This document shows, piece after piece, positions 9,030 through 20,651 of a stretch of 64,000 bases of DNA. The notes beneath the pieces are model-generated. The model was given only the letters and a program-made list of their open reading frames with translations, was not told where the DNA came from and did no database searches. The translations under genes were made by a program, and so were the position numbers. The stretch is from Diabrotica undecimpunctata (taxonomy: Eukaryota > Arthropoda > Insecta > Coleoptera > Chrysomelidae): the NCBI RefSeq assembly GCF_040954645.1, contig NC_092811.1:123711411-123775410 (forward strand). Reading direction: 5' to 3'. Each line of letters begins with the position of its first letter. The first letter of the stretch is position 1.

Positions 9030-11808
9030 AGGTAAATGCACCAGTACTTGACACTGTACCAGTAGTTGACATTTTCCATTTTAAGCATAAATAATAAGCT
9101 TTTCTAATTATTTTTAATGTAATTATTATCATCATAGTTAACTAGTGTTATCTATACATCTTCTCTTGTAACTGTAGAATTATTTAACCTTGAAACAGAA
9201 AATTCCCACCAAATATTTGTCAGAGTGTTGTGTGAACTTCAAGTGACAACAAGTTTTCTAAACAAAAGTATTAAGAAGGTAAGTTTAAAAAAAATTATAT
9301 TTATTGATTAAATTATGAATGACTGTAGTTTTAGATATATCACTATATTATATGAATATTAAGGTAACACCTTGCTAATGTTTTAAGTTTGTTTTAGTCT
9401 TAAAACAAAAATTAGGCTTGGTGTCAATTACTAACACACAAATACACAAAAATACTAGTAGTTGACATAGGTGTCAACTACTAACCATTTATACTGAGAC
9501 TGTAAAAACTTAATATTTTATTGTGATTTTTATTGTATATAATGTGTACACTTATATTTTAAATATCACGTAAATGTATCCACTCTATCTAGTAGTTGAC
9601 ACTATGTCAACTATTGAAACACTTTGGATGTCAACTACTAAAACAAAAATTTAAATTTTCAGTTAAAAATATGCCTCCTATAAAAGGACAAATGTTCAGA
9701 TATACAGAAGAAGCTATGGAGAAAGCTATTGAGGATGTACTACGTGGAAAGCCAGTTTCAGCAACAGCAAAGAAGTATGGTATACCCAGAGTGACTTTGT
9801 TATACAAGTCAAAAGGCAAAACTCCACGCAAGAGAAAAATGGGCTCAGAACCATATCTAAAGGAAGATCAGGAGAAGATTTTAGTGAAGTGGGTTATTGA
9901 TGTATCCAGAGCCGGTTTTTCTATACAACAACAGCAGCTTATGATCAGTGTTCAGGAACTAAAAGTTTTAATATTATTTCAAAGAAATTTTTTTTAGTTT
10001 TCTTCTTGTTTCAGGTGCTTATGAAGGAACTGAGTAAACAGAATCTCTTTAAATATAACAAGCCAGGACGAACCTGGTTTACTGGATTCTTAAAAAAAAT
10101 CCCCAAATAAGTAACAGAGTTGCTCAAAATCTAACATCCACAAGGTCAGCGGTAACAAAAGAAGCCATTCAAAAATGGTTCAGTGAAGTGTATAATTATT
10201 TTAGAGAGAACAACTATGAGGAGGTTCTTAATGACCCAAATCTAGTATTTAATGCAAATTAAACTGCATTTTTCCTTAACCCCAAAGGAAACAAAGTATT
10301 GGCAAGAAAGGGTGACAAAACTGTTTACCAACAAATTAATCCCGATGAGAAAGAATGCCTAACAGTACTTATAACAGGTAATTCTGCTGGTAAACTAGCA
10401 CCACCAATGGTCATATTTAAATATAAGGGGATTCCATAAGAACTGGCACTTAGTGTTCCTGAAGAATGGGGCATTGATAGATCAGAAAGTGGATGGATGA
10501 CAGGAGCTACCTTTTACGAGTTCATTACAAATATTTTTGGTGAGTGGTTGACACTAAGCAAAATCTCTCGCCCTGTAATTATATTCTTTGATGGGCATTC
10601 ATCCCATTTACCATTACACACTAGTAGATTTTGCGCTGAACATTATATTGGTAGTCCTTCATCCAAATGCAACATATTTACTTCAGCCAATGGATGTTGC
10701 TGGATTTCGTTCTTTGAAAGGGGGTTGGAAAGATGCAGTACACCAGTGGCGGATTGAGAATCAGGCTTCCCCAGTTTTAAGGAAAATTCACTTCTGTCCT
10801 CTTTTGAAAAAAGTTCTAGAAGAAAGGTTAGTACCATCAATATTAAAAAATGGTTTCTGAAAATGTGGCTTAGTTCCCTGGGGTTTTGGTGCAATTATGG
10901 TTCACAATGAGATAATAGAAATTTCAAAGAAAATGCAGGAATTACAGGAAATGAAACAAAGGAAAAACTTTATAGAGAAACATATTGATAAAGAAAAACT
11001 AGCTCTTTTCAAAACAAGCCTATAATGGAACAATGACAATGAAGATTTATCTCTCTTTCACTTTTACAAAAACACTTGCATAAAATACAGTCTTTTAGAA
11101 GAAGACGATGCCACGAAGATTGAAGATGCCACTTATGTTGAGGACATACCAAATGTTGAAGACAGCCCTAATGTTGAAGACATTTACGTAGAGAAGAAAC
11201 CTAATAAGCCAGCCGAAAAACAGTATGAAATAGATGAGTTATAAGAGTGGAAAAAGTTCCTTCTGTGGCTAGGTCAAAAGAATGGCAAACTTATCACGAA
11301 AATAAAGAAAATAAGAAGATCAAGCTTCTTGAAGAAAAACAGAAAAGAGCAGAAGATAGACTTGTATGTGTAATACAACCTCAGATACTCATTTCAGGAG
11401 AAAGAATAAAGTATCAGTTTCCAGATTCAGTGGATGTAGATGGCTAAATTTCTGAATTTAAATATTTTATTATACTATAATTACATAACATTAAAGTTCT
11501 CTTATAATTACATATTCTTAGAAAAGTTATTAAAACATGTAAGTGTCAATTACTAAACCTTGGATGTGTCACCTACTAATTTTTTTTCATTTTGTTGTGT
11601 CAACTACTGGCACTTTTGCAACAATTTTTGTAATTTTTATAAAAATTATTTAGAAAGCACAATTGTCCAAAAATTTATTTGTTAAATATTCAGGAAGGAT
11701 TAGATTACCTGAATATACATATATTTTTTAGTTAAGTTCAACAACATCGGTTTGAGGCTAAATAATGGTTTTTTCTTCTTATAATGTCAACTACTAGTAC
11801 ATTTACCT
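9030..11808 (+). mobile_element. pogo/Tigger-like DNA transposon (2.78 kb) with TA target duplication
   Basis: The ends are inverted copies (AGGTAAATGCACCAGTACTT on the left, the complement of AGGTAAATGTACTAGTAGTT on the right), flanked by TA (9028-9029 and 11809-11810). Removing the element rejoins the LINE that surrounds it. Eleven copies of a 10-bp motif AGTAGTTGAC, or its complement, cluster near the two ends, seven left and four right. The interior encodes a decayed CENP-B/pogo transposase. Confidence 0.88.
9671..11444 (+). pseudogene. pogo-type transposase, inactivated
   Basis: The start MPPIKGQMFRYTEEAMEKAI leads into a psq/CENP-B helix-turn-helix (AKKYGIPRVTL). The DDE core follows in several frames: TAFFLNPKGNKVLARKG, GKLAPPMVIFKY, GWMTGATFYEF, FFDGHSSHL (second aspartate intact) and, in another frame, LQPMDVAGFRSLKGGWK (third aspartate intact). 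The first catalytic position is lost: the expected NADET reads NAN-stop-T at about 10254-10268. A coiled, charged C-terminus continues to 11444. At least three stops and two frameshifts are present. Confidence 0.85.
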
Positions 11809-13527
11809 TAAACTCTTTGAATAAAAGCCACGGAATTCCAAATGTCATGCATTTTAATGACTTGTTAGCTGAATCTAGTGAGGAAATAGAAAACTTGTTC
11901 ATAAGCCATTTCTCTAGTGTCTATCGCTCAAAGTTAATTTAAGTAACTTAAATTTTAAAGTAAAAAATTCTGTTGACATTCCATTTATCCAATTTTCACT
12001 TTCTGAAGACTTAGGAGTCTATAAATGGTCTAAAGGATAAACTGAGTTATTGCCCTGATCATATTCCTACATATTTCTTAAAAAGATGTGTCTACAGTCT
12101 ATCCAAACCTTTCCATGTATTATTTAATTTATCTTTGAGACTACACACCTTCCCTAGTAAGTGGGGTGACAGTTATATAACTCCTGTATTTAAAAACAGT
12201 GACTGAGACAATATAAAAAATTATAGGCCTGTTGTTATGTTATCTGCCATGCCTAAACTTTTTGAACTAATTCTAAACAAATATCTTACTTGGCATTGTA
12301 GGAATCTCTTGATAAATGAGCAACATGGATTTAGACAGGGTAAATCTACATCTACAAATCTTGTTTTGTATCATGATTACATTATTAGGGCTTTCGAGGA
12401 TGGGTACCAAGTGGACTCAACCTATACTGATTTCTCGAAGACCTTTGACACAGTAATCCATTCTTTACTCATCTTTAAATTAAGATGTATTGGCTTTCCT
12501 GAGTGGTTTCTTTCATGGTTAAGTAGTTATTTTGATGAAAGAATTCAGTTTGTTTTTATAAAGGGTTCACTTTCAATTCCTATCTTTGTCAGTTCAGGGG
12601 TCCCACAAGGTTTACATGTGGGTTCTCTTCTCTTTAATTTGTTTTTTAATGATATTTCTGAGGTAATAAAGGTTTGTCAGTTTTTGCTATTTGCTGATGA
12701 CCTTAAGTTATATTTTAAAGTTTCAAATCTATCTGATTGTCTAAGGATCCAGGAAGACCTTACTTCCCTGTATAATTGGTCTCCTTTCAATGGTCTCCAG
12801 TTAAATAAAGATAAGTGTTTTGTTATATCCTTTAGCAAATCTAAAAATGTGTTTGACTATCACATTAATACAAGCCTTCTATCAAGAGTGACTGAAATAA
12901 AAGATTTGGGAGTGTTATTTGAGAGTTCCTTGTCATTTATCCTCCACATCAACAATTTGTCAAATAAAGTTTACTGAAATCTAGATTTTATCACAAGAAA
13001 CTCTCGAGATCTTTCAGTACCCACATATAGAATTTTATATCTTACTTTCGTCCGTAGCATCCTGTCTTATGCTTCTATAGTATGGTCACCATACTATTTT
13101 AACCATATTCACACTCTTGAAAAAATTCAAAATAAGTTTCTCCAGATTTGTGCTTATAGATTAAGCTTAACTAACATGTCTTCGGTAGACCTATCGTCAA
13201 GGCTAAATATCAGTTCCTTAGAAGACTACAGAACTAAATGTGATCTTGTTTTTCTCCATAAACTACTTGATCATACCACTGACTGTTCTGATTTATTAAG
13301 TCTTATCAACTTTAGATGTAACAGTAGAATTCTTAGACATGCCTTTGTTTTCTATAAAACACTATCACACTAACTATGGCGAATTCTCTCCTATTAACAG
13401 GATTCAGATCCTGGGAAATGACTGTAGCCAATCTCATGATCTGGTGGATATAAAATCTGTAAGGTTTAAGCACTGTTTGACTGAGTATGTTAGGAATCAA
13501 AGATGAGTGACATTTAACTTGGAGTAT

Positions 13528-13597
13528 TCATTTCATTTCATTTTATTAAGATCATTTCATTTTATTTTATTAAGATCATTTCATTTTATTAAGATCT
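13528..13597. repeat. Short tandem repeat, LINE 3' tail
   Basis: Two to three imperfect copies of a unit reading TCATTTCATTTTATTAAGA, at the 3' end of the preceding LINE. It probably is that element's terminal repeat tail. Confidence 0.6.
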
Positions 13598-13689
13598 TCA
13601 GGAAATTAATTTAAGTTACTTAATTTAATAATTTGTTTAACAATAATTATTTAATCATTATTTAATACTTAGTTTTAGTATGTACTTGT

Positions 13690-15250
13690 GTAAAAAAGTA
13701 TATACATACTTAGTAGTTGTGAAAAAGGTATTAATATTCTTAAATGTGTTACTAATCGAAGATGGGGTGCTGACCCCAAAGTTGCATTGATGTTTTACAG
13801 AGCCTACGTGCGATCTATTGTAGACTATGGTTGCATTCTGTATGGTGCCGCCAGTAACACACACTTATTAACTGTAGACCGCATTCAGTTTAAATGTCTA
13901 AGAATATGCTTGGGCACCATGAAGTCTACTCCTTGCCCTGTACTACTTGCTGAAAGTAATGAAATACCTCTTCAAAATCGTCGAGAAATTATGGCAATTA
14001 AACATATCCTGAAGCTAAGATTAAATAATAATAATCTACTTAGTCAACTGTATGAGTTATCTATTGAAAACCTCTCAAATAAATACTGGCGCATAAAAAA
14101 TTCTCCTCCACTTGCTGATGCTTTCTTAGAAACTAATGAGTATCCTAATATCTATGGCAAAGAAAAAAGATTACCAATATATAAAGCTAATTTTCAGGTA
14201 ACATTAAATAAACCAAAAGTCATTATACCAAAGTACACAGAATTCCCACAAATAAACTTTGCCTTACTTAGATCCATATTGAGTGACTATAATGATCACG
14301 TAATAATGTATACAGATGGTTCCAAAAAAGAGGATGGTGCCACAGGTTGCGCAGTTTACATTCCACATAAAAGCGAATCTTTGAAAATTAAACTTCCATC
14401 ACATTGTTCAATATATACTGCTGAAGCGATAGCTATCGAAAAAGCATTAGATTGGCTAGATTCACACAATTTAAATAAAGCAGTAATATTATCAGATTCA
14501 TTATCGGTCATTAAAGGATTAAACTCAGATATGACTCAACATAAAAGAAATAATATTCTTTGTGCTATTAAAAATAAAATATATAATGCGACCCATGTTG
14601 GACTCTATATTCCCATATTTACATTGGAGGACTTACAACAACATTATTATAACAAAATTTTTATAAATTGGAAAGAAAAATGGAAAAACATAGCAATGAA
14701 TTCAAATAATCAATATTATACTATCCACCCTACCCTACCACAAGATGTTGACTATATTTTCAAATATGCAATGCCAAAGAAGTTGACAGCCACAATTACT
14801 CGACTGAAAACTAATCACGGTGCATTCCCAGCTCACTTGGCTAAGTTAAATATTATCCCTTCTGGGGTATGCTCATGCGATAATATATCACAATGTGACA
14901 TCAACCATATTCTTTTTAAGTGCGATAAACATAGGTATGAAACAGATCAGCTGTATTCAAAACTATCAGAACTTAAAATTCAGACTCCCATAAACATCAC
15001 CCATTTACTCTCCTTAGATAGTAGAGAAGTATACGAACTAATATGTAACTTTTTATTTAAAGTTGGTTACATTATTTAAAAACTAATATCTTACATTACA
15101 ATTCTGTGGCTAAAGGACTAGTTTCCAAGCCAACTCACCAAACACACACACACACACACACATACTTGTATTATGGTTAGCATATTTTATTTTTGTTAAA
15201 TTTTGTAAAATGGGGACATCCCGTAAATAAATAAATAAAATAAAAATAAA
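13690..15250 (+). mobile_element. 5'-truncated LINE with RNase H domain (Jockey/LOA-like)
   Basis: The open frame 13787-15079 (430 aa) starts in the RT C-terminus (MFYRAYVRSIVDYGCILYG). At about residues 180-260 it contains an RNase H domain (IMYTDGSKKEDGATGCAVY, YTAEAIAIEKALDWL, VILSDSLSVIKGL). The frame reaches back to about 13700 without a Met. The segment between the third RNase H motif and the tail is missing: GL runs straight into YIPIFTLEDLQQ, removing the last catalytic aspartate. A CCHC-like tail follows (CSCDNISQCDINHILFKC). After the stop come a CA microsatellite (about 15140-15162) and a TAAA-rich tail at 15222-15250. It lies in PRMT7 intron 2, sense orientation. Confidence 0.82.
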
Positions 15251-15755
15251 TTACGGCCCGAAATATTAATTCCCTGATAGTTTCGGGAAATCCCGAAAAT
15301 ATCGGGGAATTCTCTATATAGCATCGGTCAGCGCCGGTCAGTTAAGCACAATTTTGGTACTATTGTTTTTATTATACTAATGTATATTGTACACCACAGG
15401 GAAAGGCCGCGTTATCTTCTTAATAGCAACAATTTGGCCAGTTATTATTTTTGCACTTTGCTTGCTTTGCGTTTTGATTTTATTTTTTTAATAGGTATTT
15501 ATATTTTTATATTTTTGGGTAAATTTTGCCGCTCCCAAGCGAGCGCCGCCCTTGTACCCCGGCACGGCTCGGCTCTGACTGTGTGATAAATAGAAATATA
15601 GAGAAAATAATGTTACAAAGATAGAGAGCAGCACATAGAGCTGAACCTAGTATGTAAATGCAAAATAATGCAAACAATTTTAATTTTTTCTTGCCAATGG
15701 CCTATTATATGATTTCATATACTGACTTCTTATTTTAATATGTTCAATATTTTAG
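15251..15755. other. End of PRMT7 intron 2, unassigned with GC-rich patch
   Basis: No gene is recognised. A GC-rich patch at about 15530-15582 (CGAGCGCCGCCC, GGCACGGCTCGGCTCTG) stands out in AT-rich sequence and resembles a hAT-type end, but no partner end or target duplication was found. Confidence 0.4.
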
Positions 15756-16786
15756 GAAAACTTCTTGTTAAAGTACCAGAAGCCATCAAAAAATGTGCAG
15801 GTTCCTCAGCAGTACATGACATTCAGCTAAGCCAATTTCCTCGGACTTCATTCAACACCATAATATCTCCCACTCCTATCTGCACATTTAACTGGTCATC
15901 TTCAATACCTTTTAAGAGACTCCACTCTGTTGAAACAAGAATAGAACGAGATGGAAAGGCCCAAGTGGTTTTTATGTGGTGGGATCTTCAAATGGACTGT
16001 GAGGAGAGGATTTTATTAAGTTGTGCACCTGTCTGGGCACATCCTGAGGCTAAGATGAAGCCTGCCGAAGAGATACCTTGGAGAGATCATTGGATGCAAG
16101 GCGTATATTACTTGCCACAAGAAATAGATGTGAAGAAAGACGAAAAGTACATAGTGCACTGTGGTGTTGATGAATATTCTTTGTGTTTTAACATGGAAAG
16201 TGTTAAGAGTAGTGTTATTACAAGTACGCTAGAGCCTCCTATTTGTAATTGTGGATTACATATTAGCTTTTCAAGAACTAGGATAGGACAAATGAATGAT
16301 TCTAGGAGGATAAAAAAATATTTAGCACTTTTTGAAGAACATTTAGACAAGGATAGTTCCATTCTAGTTTTAGGAGATAGTTTTTACTCTGCCCTGGCTG
16401 CTGCTAAGTTAGGAGTGAAAAAAATGTACTTTTTAGAGTTAAATAAAATATCCAGAGGTATATTATTAGATTATATCAATGCAAATGACGTTGAAAATGT
16501 AAAAATAGTAGAATCATTAGACGAATTGAAAGCAACAGATATAAGTGATGTAAATGTAGTACTAGCAGAACCGTATTTCACTAGCAGCATTCTACCATGG
16601 GATAATCTAAGAGTTTTGTATTTATTTAGGGAGATAAGAGATCAGTTATCCCGTGACATTATTATATTTCCAAAAAGGGCCGTGATCAAAGCAGTTCCAG
16701 TACATTTTAAGGACTTGTATAAGATTCGAAGTCCTTTGGATACTTGTGAAGGATTTACAATGGATGCATTTGATAAATTAATTGAG
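15756..16786 (+). CDS. Prmt7: PRMT7, coding exon 3
   Basis: The longest exon covers residues 204-547. It joins in phase (codon G split 1/2) after the 7.9-kb intron 2. It encodes the rest of the first beta-barrel (VHDIQLSQFP, VVFMWWDLQMD, LLSCAPVWAHP), the THW-loop equivalent RDHWMQ at residues 313-318, and most of the second, degenerate methyltransferase module (VLGDSFYSALAAAKLG, VVLAEPYF, ILPWDNLRVLYL). The acceptor is ATTTTAG and the donor is GAG|GTTTGT at 16787. The tandem two-module design is unique to PRMT7 (and, differently, PRMT9) among eukaryotic PRMTs. Confidence 0.95.
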
Positions 16787-16959
16787 GTTTGTATATTTTT
16801 TATATTTATCCATAATGCCGTAAATTTTGTAGCTCACTGAATTAAAAAACAAAACAGTAAACTTTGTGTTTCCAAGTAATAAACTACTCTGTATCAATAA
16901 AAGTTACAAAAAGCTCTTTTGAATTTAAAAAAAAATCAGAATTGACGAGGTCATTACTA

Positions 16960-18427
16960 TCATCATCATCAGTGGTGCTACAGCTCTAGTTGAGCCTTGA
17001 CCTCCCCAGTCTATTTCGCCAGTCGTTTCTGTTCATCGCCAACCGTTGCCAATTTGCCGCGCCGATTTTCCTTACGTCCTCGTCCACACCATCCCTCCAT
17101 CTCAGTCGTGGTCTGCCTCTACTCCTATTTCCCACTGGGACCGATAATAGAGTTCGTCTGGGTGGGTAATTTTCATTTGCTCTTGACACATGTCCAGTCC
17201 ATCTAAGCCTACCTATTTTTATGAAGGATATTACATCTCTACCATTTACTATTTTTTTATACTTCTCGTATAATTCGAAATTATATCGCCTTCTCCAAAT
17301 ACCATTCTCACAGAATGCGCCCATTATTCTTCTTAGTATCTTCCTTTCGAAGACGAGCAGAAGATTTGCGTCTGTTTTGGAGATGATCCATGTTTCTGAC
17401 CCATATGTCAGCACTGGTAGGATGAGTGTTCTATATATTATTAGTTTGGTTTTCTGGCTTACATTTCTGATTTTTAGCTGCTTGCTTAGTCCAAAATAAC
17501 ATTTGTTTGCTAGCAGTACCCTCCGTTTTACTTCTTCAGATGTGTCATTATCGTTTGTTATGAGAGAACCCAAATATGTAAACTTATTTACTACCTCAAA
17601 ATTATATTGGTCTATACTGAAGTTTTCTTCGGCGTTTCTAGCTCTATCTCTCTTATTTGGAATAGATGCTAACATTTTGGTTTTTTCCTCGTTTATTTTA
17701 AGGCCCATATTTTGTGCGGCTGTCAAGAAGGTGGAAGTCATCTCTTTAAGTCCTCGTGTAGTACGTGCGATCAAATCCAGATCGTCAGCGTAAGCCATAA
17801 TCTGCGTTGATTTATTAAAGATTGTTCCCCTATTGTGTAACTCGGCATCTCTTATAGTCTTTTCTAACGCTATATTAAAGAGAAGGCACGCCAGCGCGTC
17901 TCCCTGCCGTAACCCTGCATATGTTTCAAACGCTTGTGACATATCGCCTTGTATTTGCACTCTGCAGATCACTTTACTCATAGTTGTTTTTACGAGCCTT
18001 ATTAATTTATGGGGAATGTTAAGTTCATTCATGGCTTCGTATAATTTACCTCTTAGGACGCTATCATACGCTGACTTAAAGTCCACAAAGAGATGGAACG
18101 TGTCAATATTAAATTCATTGGTTTTTTCTAAGATTTGACGTAGCACAAAAATCTGGTCAGTTGTTGACCTACCTGGCCTAAAACCGCTTTGATACTCACC
18201 AAGGATTTCTTCCACGTACGTACTTAAACGGCTGTACAGGGTGTTGGAGAATATTTTGTACATTGTATTCAGAAGAGTTATACCCCTATAATTTTTACAT
18301 TCCAACAAATCTCCCTTTTTGTGCAGTGGACATATGATTCCAGTGCACCATTCCTCTGGCATTTGTTCTTCTTCCCAGACTTTGACTATTATGTTGTGAA
18401 TTTGGTGCATAATGCTGTTACCTTGCT
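16960..18427 (-). mobile_element. RTE-like LINE insertion, 5'-truncated, 13-bp TSD
   Basis: A perfect 13-bp duplication GAGGTCATTACTA (16947-16959 and 18428-18440) brackets it. The 3' end is at the left, with an ATG-repeat tail (CATCATCATC on the + strand), and the 5' truncation is at the right. It interrupts the RT region of the older LINE exactly between SNDL and its continuation. The perfect duplication and open frame mark it as younger than its host element. Confidence 0.92.
16986..18410 (-). CDS. RTE-like reverse transcriptase, truncated but open frame
   Basis: The 474-codon frame covers the whole RT and C-terminus, lacking the endonuclease. In order it shows HKKGDLLECKNYRGITLLNT (motif 1-2 region), YQSGFRPGRSTTDQIF, FVDFKSAYDSV (motif A), GLRQGDALACLLFNIALE, the catalytic MAYADDLDLIA, the thumb FTYLGSLIT, then YGSETWIISK and RLRWTGHVSRA. 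The end is GNRSRGRPRLRWRDG. The frame has no stop, so decay is slight, but the copy lacks a 5' end and cannot be autonomous. It is antisense in PRMT7 intron 3. Confidence 0.85.
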   Translation of the reverse strand: MHQIHNIIVKVWEEEQMPEEWCTGIICPLHKKGDLLECKNYRGITLLNTMYKIFSNTLYSRLSTYVEEILGEYQSGFRPGRSTTDQIFVLRQILEKTNEFNIDTFHLFVDFKSAYDSVLRGKLYEAMNELNIPHKLIRLVKTTMSKVICRVQIQGDMSQAFETYAGLRQGDALACLLFNIALEKTIRDAELHNRGTIFNKSTQIMAYADDLDLIARTTRGLKEMTSTFLTAAQNMGLKINEEKTKMLASIPNKRDRARNAEENFSIDQYNFEVVNKFTYLGSLITNDNDTSEEVKRRVLLANKCYFGLSKQLKIRNVSQKTKLIIYRTLILPVLTYGSETWIISKTDANLLLVFERKILRRIMGAFCENGIWRRRYNFELYEKYKKIVNGRDVISFIKIGRLRWTGHVSRANENYPPRRTLLSVPVGNRSRGRPRLRWRDGVDEDVRKIGAANWQRLAMNRNDWRNRLGRSRLN

Positions 18428-18440
18428 GAGGTCATTACTA

Positions 18441-19235
18441 AACTTGTTAAAAAACAGTGGTGCCAAATGTGATCCCTGAGATACACCAGATAATGTATGA
18501 ATATCAGATGAAATATTATTTTACTTGATCATTTATACTACCAGTACCAACTCTAACGATTTCTTAATGGGCGAAAGTATATTTATAGGTCTAAATTCAT
18601 CCGCCTTAATAGTATCATTAACTTTTGGTATTGGAATAACTGTACTGATTTTTAATAAATCTGAAATTTTGGATGATCTAAGAGAGATATTTATAAAATT
18701 TAAGATAATGTGCCGATAAGTTACAAAAAACTTTTAAACTTTTGGATTTTAGTATTTCATTATTGTTACTCCTAATATCTAACGACCACTCAGTGATAGT
18801 AACCACAATTCATGAGTACTGGGATACAAATTTTGATTATCATAACTTCATAATTCTTCGGAGTCGATAGTTTTAACAATTTGCCGAATACTAGAGACGA
18901 AATACTCACCAAACTGACTCACCATTTCAACTTTGTCACTCAGAATGCATAACTGATTCTGAACCTTAAATTCAATGCGATAAGGGAATTTTTGACAATT
19001 ATTGTTAATTAGTGTTTTTAGCTTTTCCAAGTCTAGAGATATTTTTATACCTATCGATTTTATAAAAATAATATTGTTCTTTTTTTGCTTTTAACATATT
19101 AACTATAACATTTCTTGCTCTTTTAAAATTCTTGAATTTGGCATTTCTATCACTTATGTTAGCAGTTTTAAACTCTTTGTATAATTTATACATAATTTTA
19201 ATTTTACCATTAACTTCATTATCAAACCATGTATC
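18441..19235 (-). pseudogene. LINE pre-RT and RT remnants
   Basis: These are fragments of the PHD-finger LINE. They encode YKEFKTANISDRNAKFKNF and KAKKEQYYFYKIDRY (pre-RT basic linker), a stretch ending SSIRQIVKTIDSEEL, and RT fingers near 18720-18560. Frames shift repeatedly. Confidence 0.6.
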
Positions 19236-19990
19236 TGAAATAATTTTTGATGTTGCACCTTATCAAATGCTTTTTCAAAGTCTATAAAGCATGCGTAGAC
19301 TTCGCAATTTACGTCACGAGCTCTTTGTATCAATACTTGTATCGAAAATAGGGCCTCTCGCGTTCCCAGTCCGCTTCTAAACCCAAACTGAACACTGCTA
19401 ATGTTTTCTTCAAGTTTTCTATATATGCGAGAGTGAATAACAGAAAGAAGGATTTTGAGTGCATGGCTCATTAAGCTTATAATTCTGTAATCAGAGCATC
19501 TGGTGACATTCGCCTTTTTGGGGAGAGGAATGAAGGTGGAAACTAGCCAATCTGTAGGAAATTCTGCAGTTTCATAGATTTTGTTCAGCAGACTCGTTAG
19601 GAGTTTGAGTTGGTTGTTTTCAAATAGTTTCAATATTTCAGCTTTTATGTTATCAGGTCCAGGTGCTTTGTTGGTTTTTAGTCTTTTTATTGCATATGTT
19701 ACTTCACTGAGCGTTATTTCTGGTCCTGAACATCCAGAAACGCTGACTTCTGTCTCTTGCTCTTCCTTGAATAATTCTTCCATGTATTGCCTCTATCTCT
19801 CAAGTATTCTCTCATTTTCGTAGAGCAGATTGTTGTGCTCGTCTAGTATTAAGTTATGACTTTGTGATTCGTTTCCTCCCGTTAAGTTTTTGATCTTTTT
19901 ATCTAGGTTAAAAGTGTCATGCTTCTTTTCTAGCTTTGAGATAAATTTATGTATTTTTGGACTATTGTAGGCATATTATTAATGAATTTG
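19236..19990 (-). mobile_element. RTE-like LINE fragment lacking its 3' half
   Basis: On the minus strand it encodes KLEKKHDTFNLDKKIKNLTG, then a 209-codon frame with KTNKAPGPDNIKAEILKL, IPLPKKANVTRCSDYRIISL, FGFRSGLGTREALFSIQVL and CFIDFEKAFDKVQHQKL (motif A). This matches the 53284-55158 protein segment for segment (KHDNFNVHKKVKEITG, GPDNIEAEFLK, DYEKAFDRVQHQKM). It stops right after motif A and abuts the older LINE's WFDNEV segment. Loss of the 3' half is unusual for a LINE and suggests recombination or deletion. Confidence 0.8.
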
Positions 19991-20030
19991 ATTTTTGACC
20001 TTTTTAGAATTATCACCTTTCTTAACTGTA

Positions 20031-20651
20031 TCATCTTACCGTAATTTGATTTTCTTGAAATACTCTTGCTTGATCTAGGAAAATTCTGACATCCGGCACT
20101 CTAATTAATATTTTATTTTTCACAACAGTTTTAGCATCTTTAGCTTTATTTAATACTACTTTAATATGTCTCGTTCTGTTAGCAAATTTTCCCAATATAA
20201 ATAGTTTTATATTATTTTTGTTAATATTATAATCAGTCAAAATATTGAGTACCGCCTGTTTGTCCTCTGGATTATGTTCCGAGTGATTAGTTTTAACTGA
20301 TTCATTAACATTAAATATAATTGTATTGGAAGCCCTATTTTGGCTCTCCAGCATTTCTGAAATAATATCCTTCATACCTGGGGCAACAGATGCAACATTT
20401 TCCTTGTGTAGAATTTTATTTATACTTTCCTTAAGCTCACTTACTTCTTTTAACAGAGCTGGTACCTTCTGAAATCCCACTTTACACTATTCACAGAAAA
20501 ACTTCAGTTTACGTTTTGTTTTCAACTGCATCCATTTAACTTAAGATGCTGTTAGATTATCACATTCAATGCAAAGAACTGTTCTGCATCCATCACAAGA
20601 AAAAACTTGGTTTAAGTCAAATTGGTTAACACACTCGGCACATTTATTCAT
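20031..20651 (-). pseudogene. LINE ORF1 with PHD-like zinc finger and RRM-like domain
   Basis: From the ATG at 20651, a Cys-rich finger (CAECVNQFDLN, CDGCRTVLCIECD, FFCE-stop-C) is followed by a coiled-coil (LLKEVSELKESINKIL) and an RRM-like region (SNTIIFNVNES, LFILGKFANRTRHIKVVL). PHD-type ORF1 proteins of this design are known from CR1/L2/Daphne-type LINEs, where they bind element RNA. Two stops interrupt the finger; the frame 20480-20031 is open. Confidence 0.72.

Larger units (their letters stand above)
8940..13530 (+). mobile_element. Jockey/CR1-like LINE, split by a pogo transposon
   Basis: The left part (8940-9029) reads ISNIEESIHSDSKQFWNHI, a pre-RT segment. It is cut by the pogo element and resumes at 11811 with pre-RT and RT. 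Recognisable are PDHIPTYFLKRCVYSLSKPF, NYRPVVMLSAMPKLFELIL, QHGFRQGKST, the motif A region TDFSKTFDTV, SSGVPQGLHVGSLLFNL and the FADD box (LLFADDLKLY). The C-terminal domain follows at 13176-13373. The frame 12237-12977 is open, but stops elsewhere make the copy dead. It lies in PRMT7 intron 2, sense to the gene. Confidence 0.8.

Noticed and set aside
15530..15582. GC-rich patch resembling a hAT terminal inverted repeat
   Set aside because: No matching second end and no 8-bp duplication could be found.
16108..16362. Minus-strand open frame inside PRMT7 exon 3
   Set aside because: Antisense of a conserved coding exon; no motif.
17221..18138. Four + strand open frames of 90-100 codons
   Set aside because: Shadows of the minus-strand RTE reverse transcriptase, which reads through with all RT motifs.
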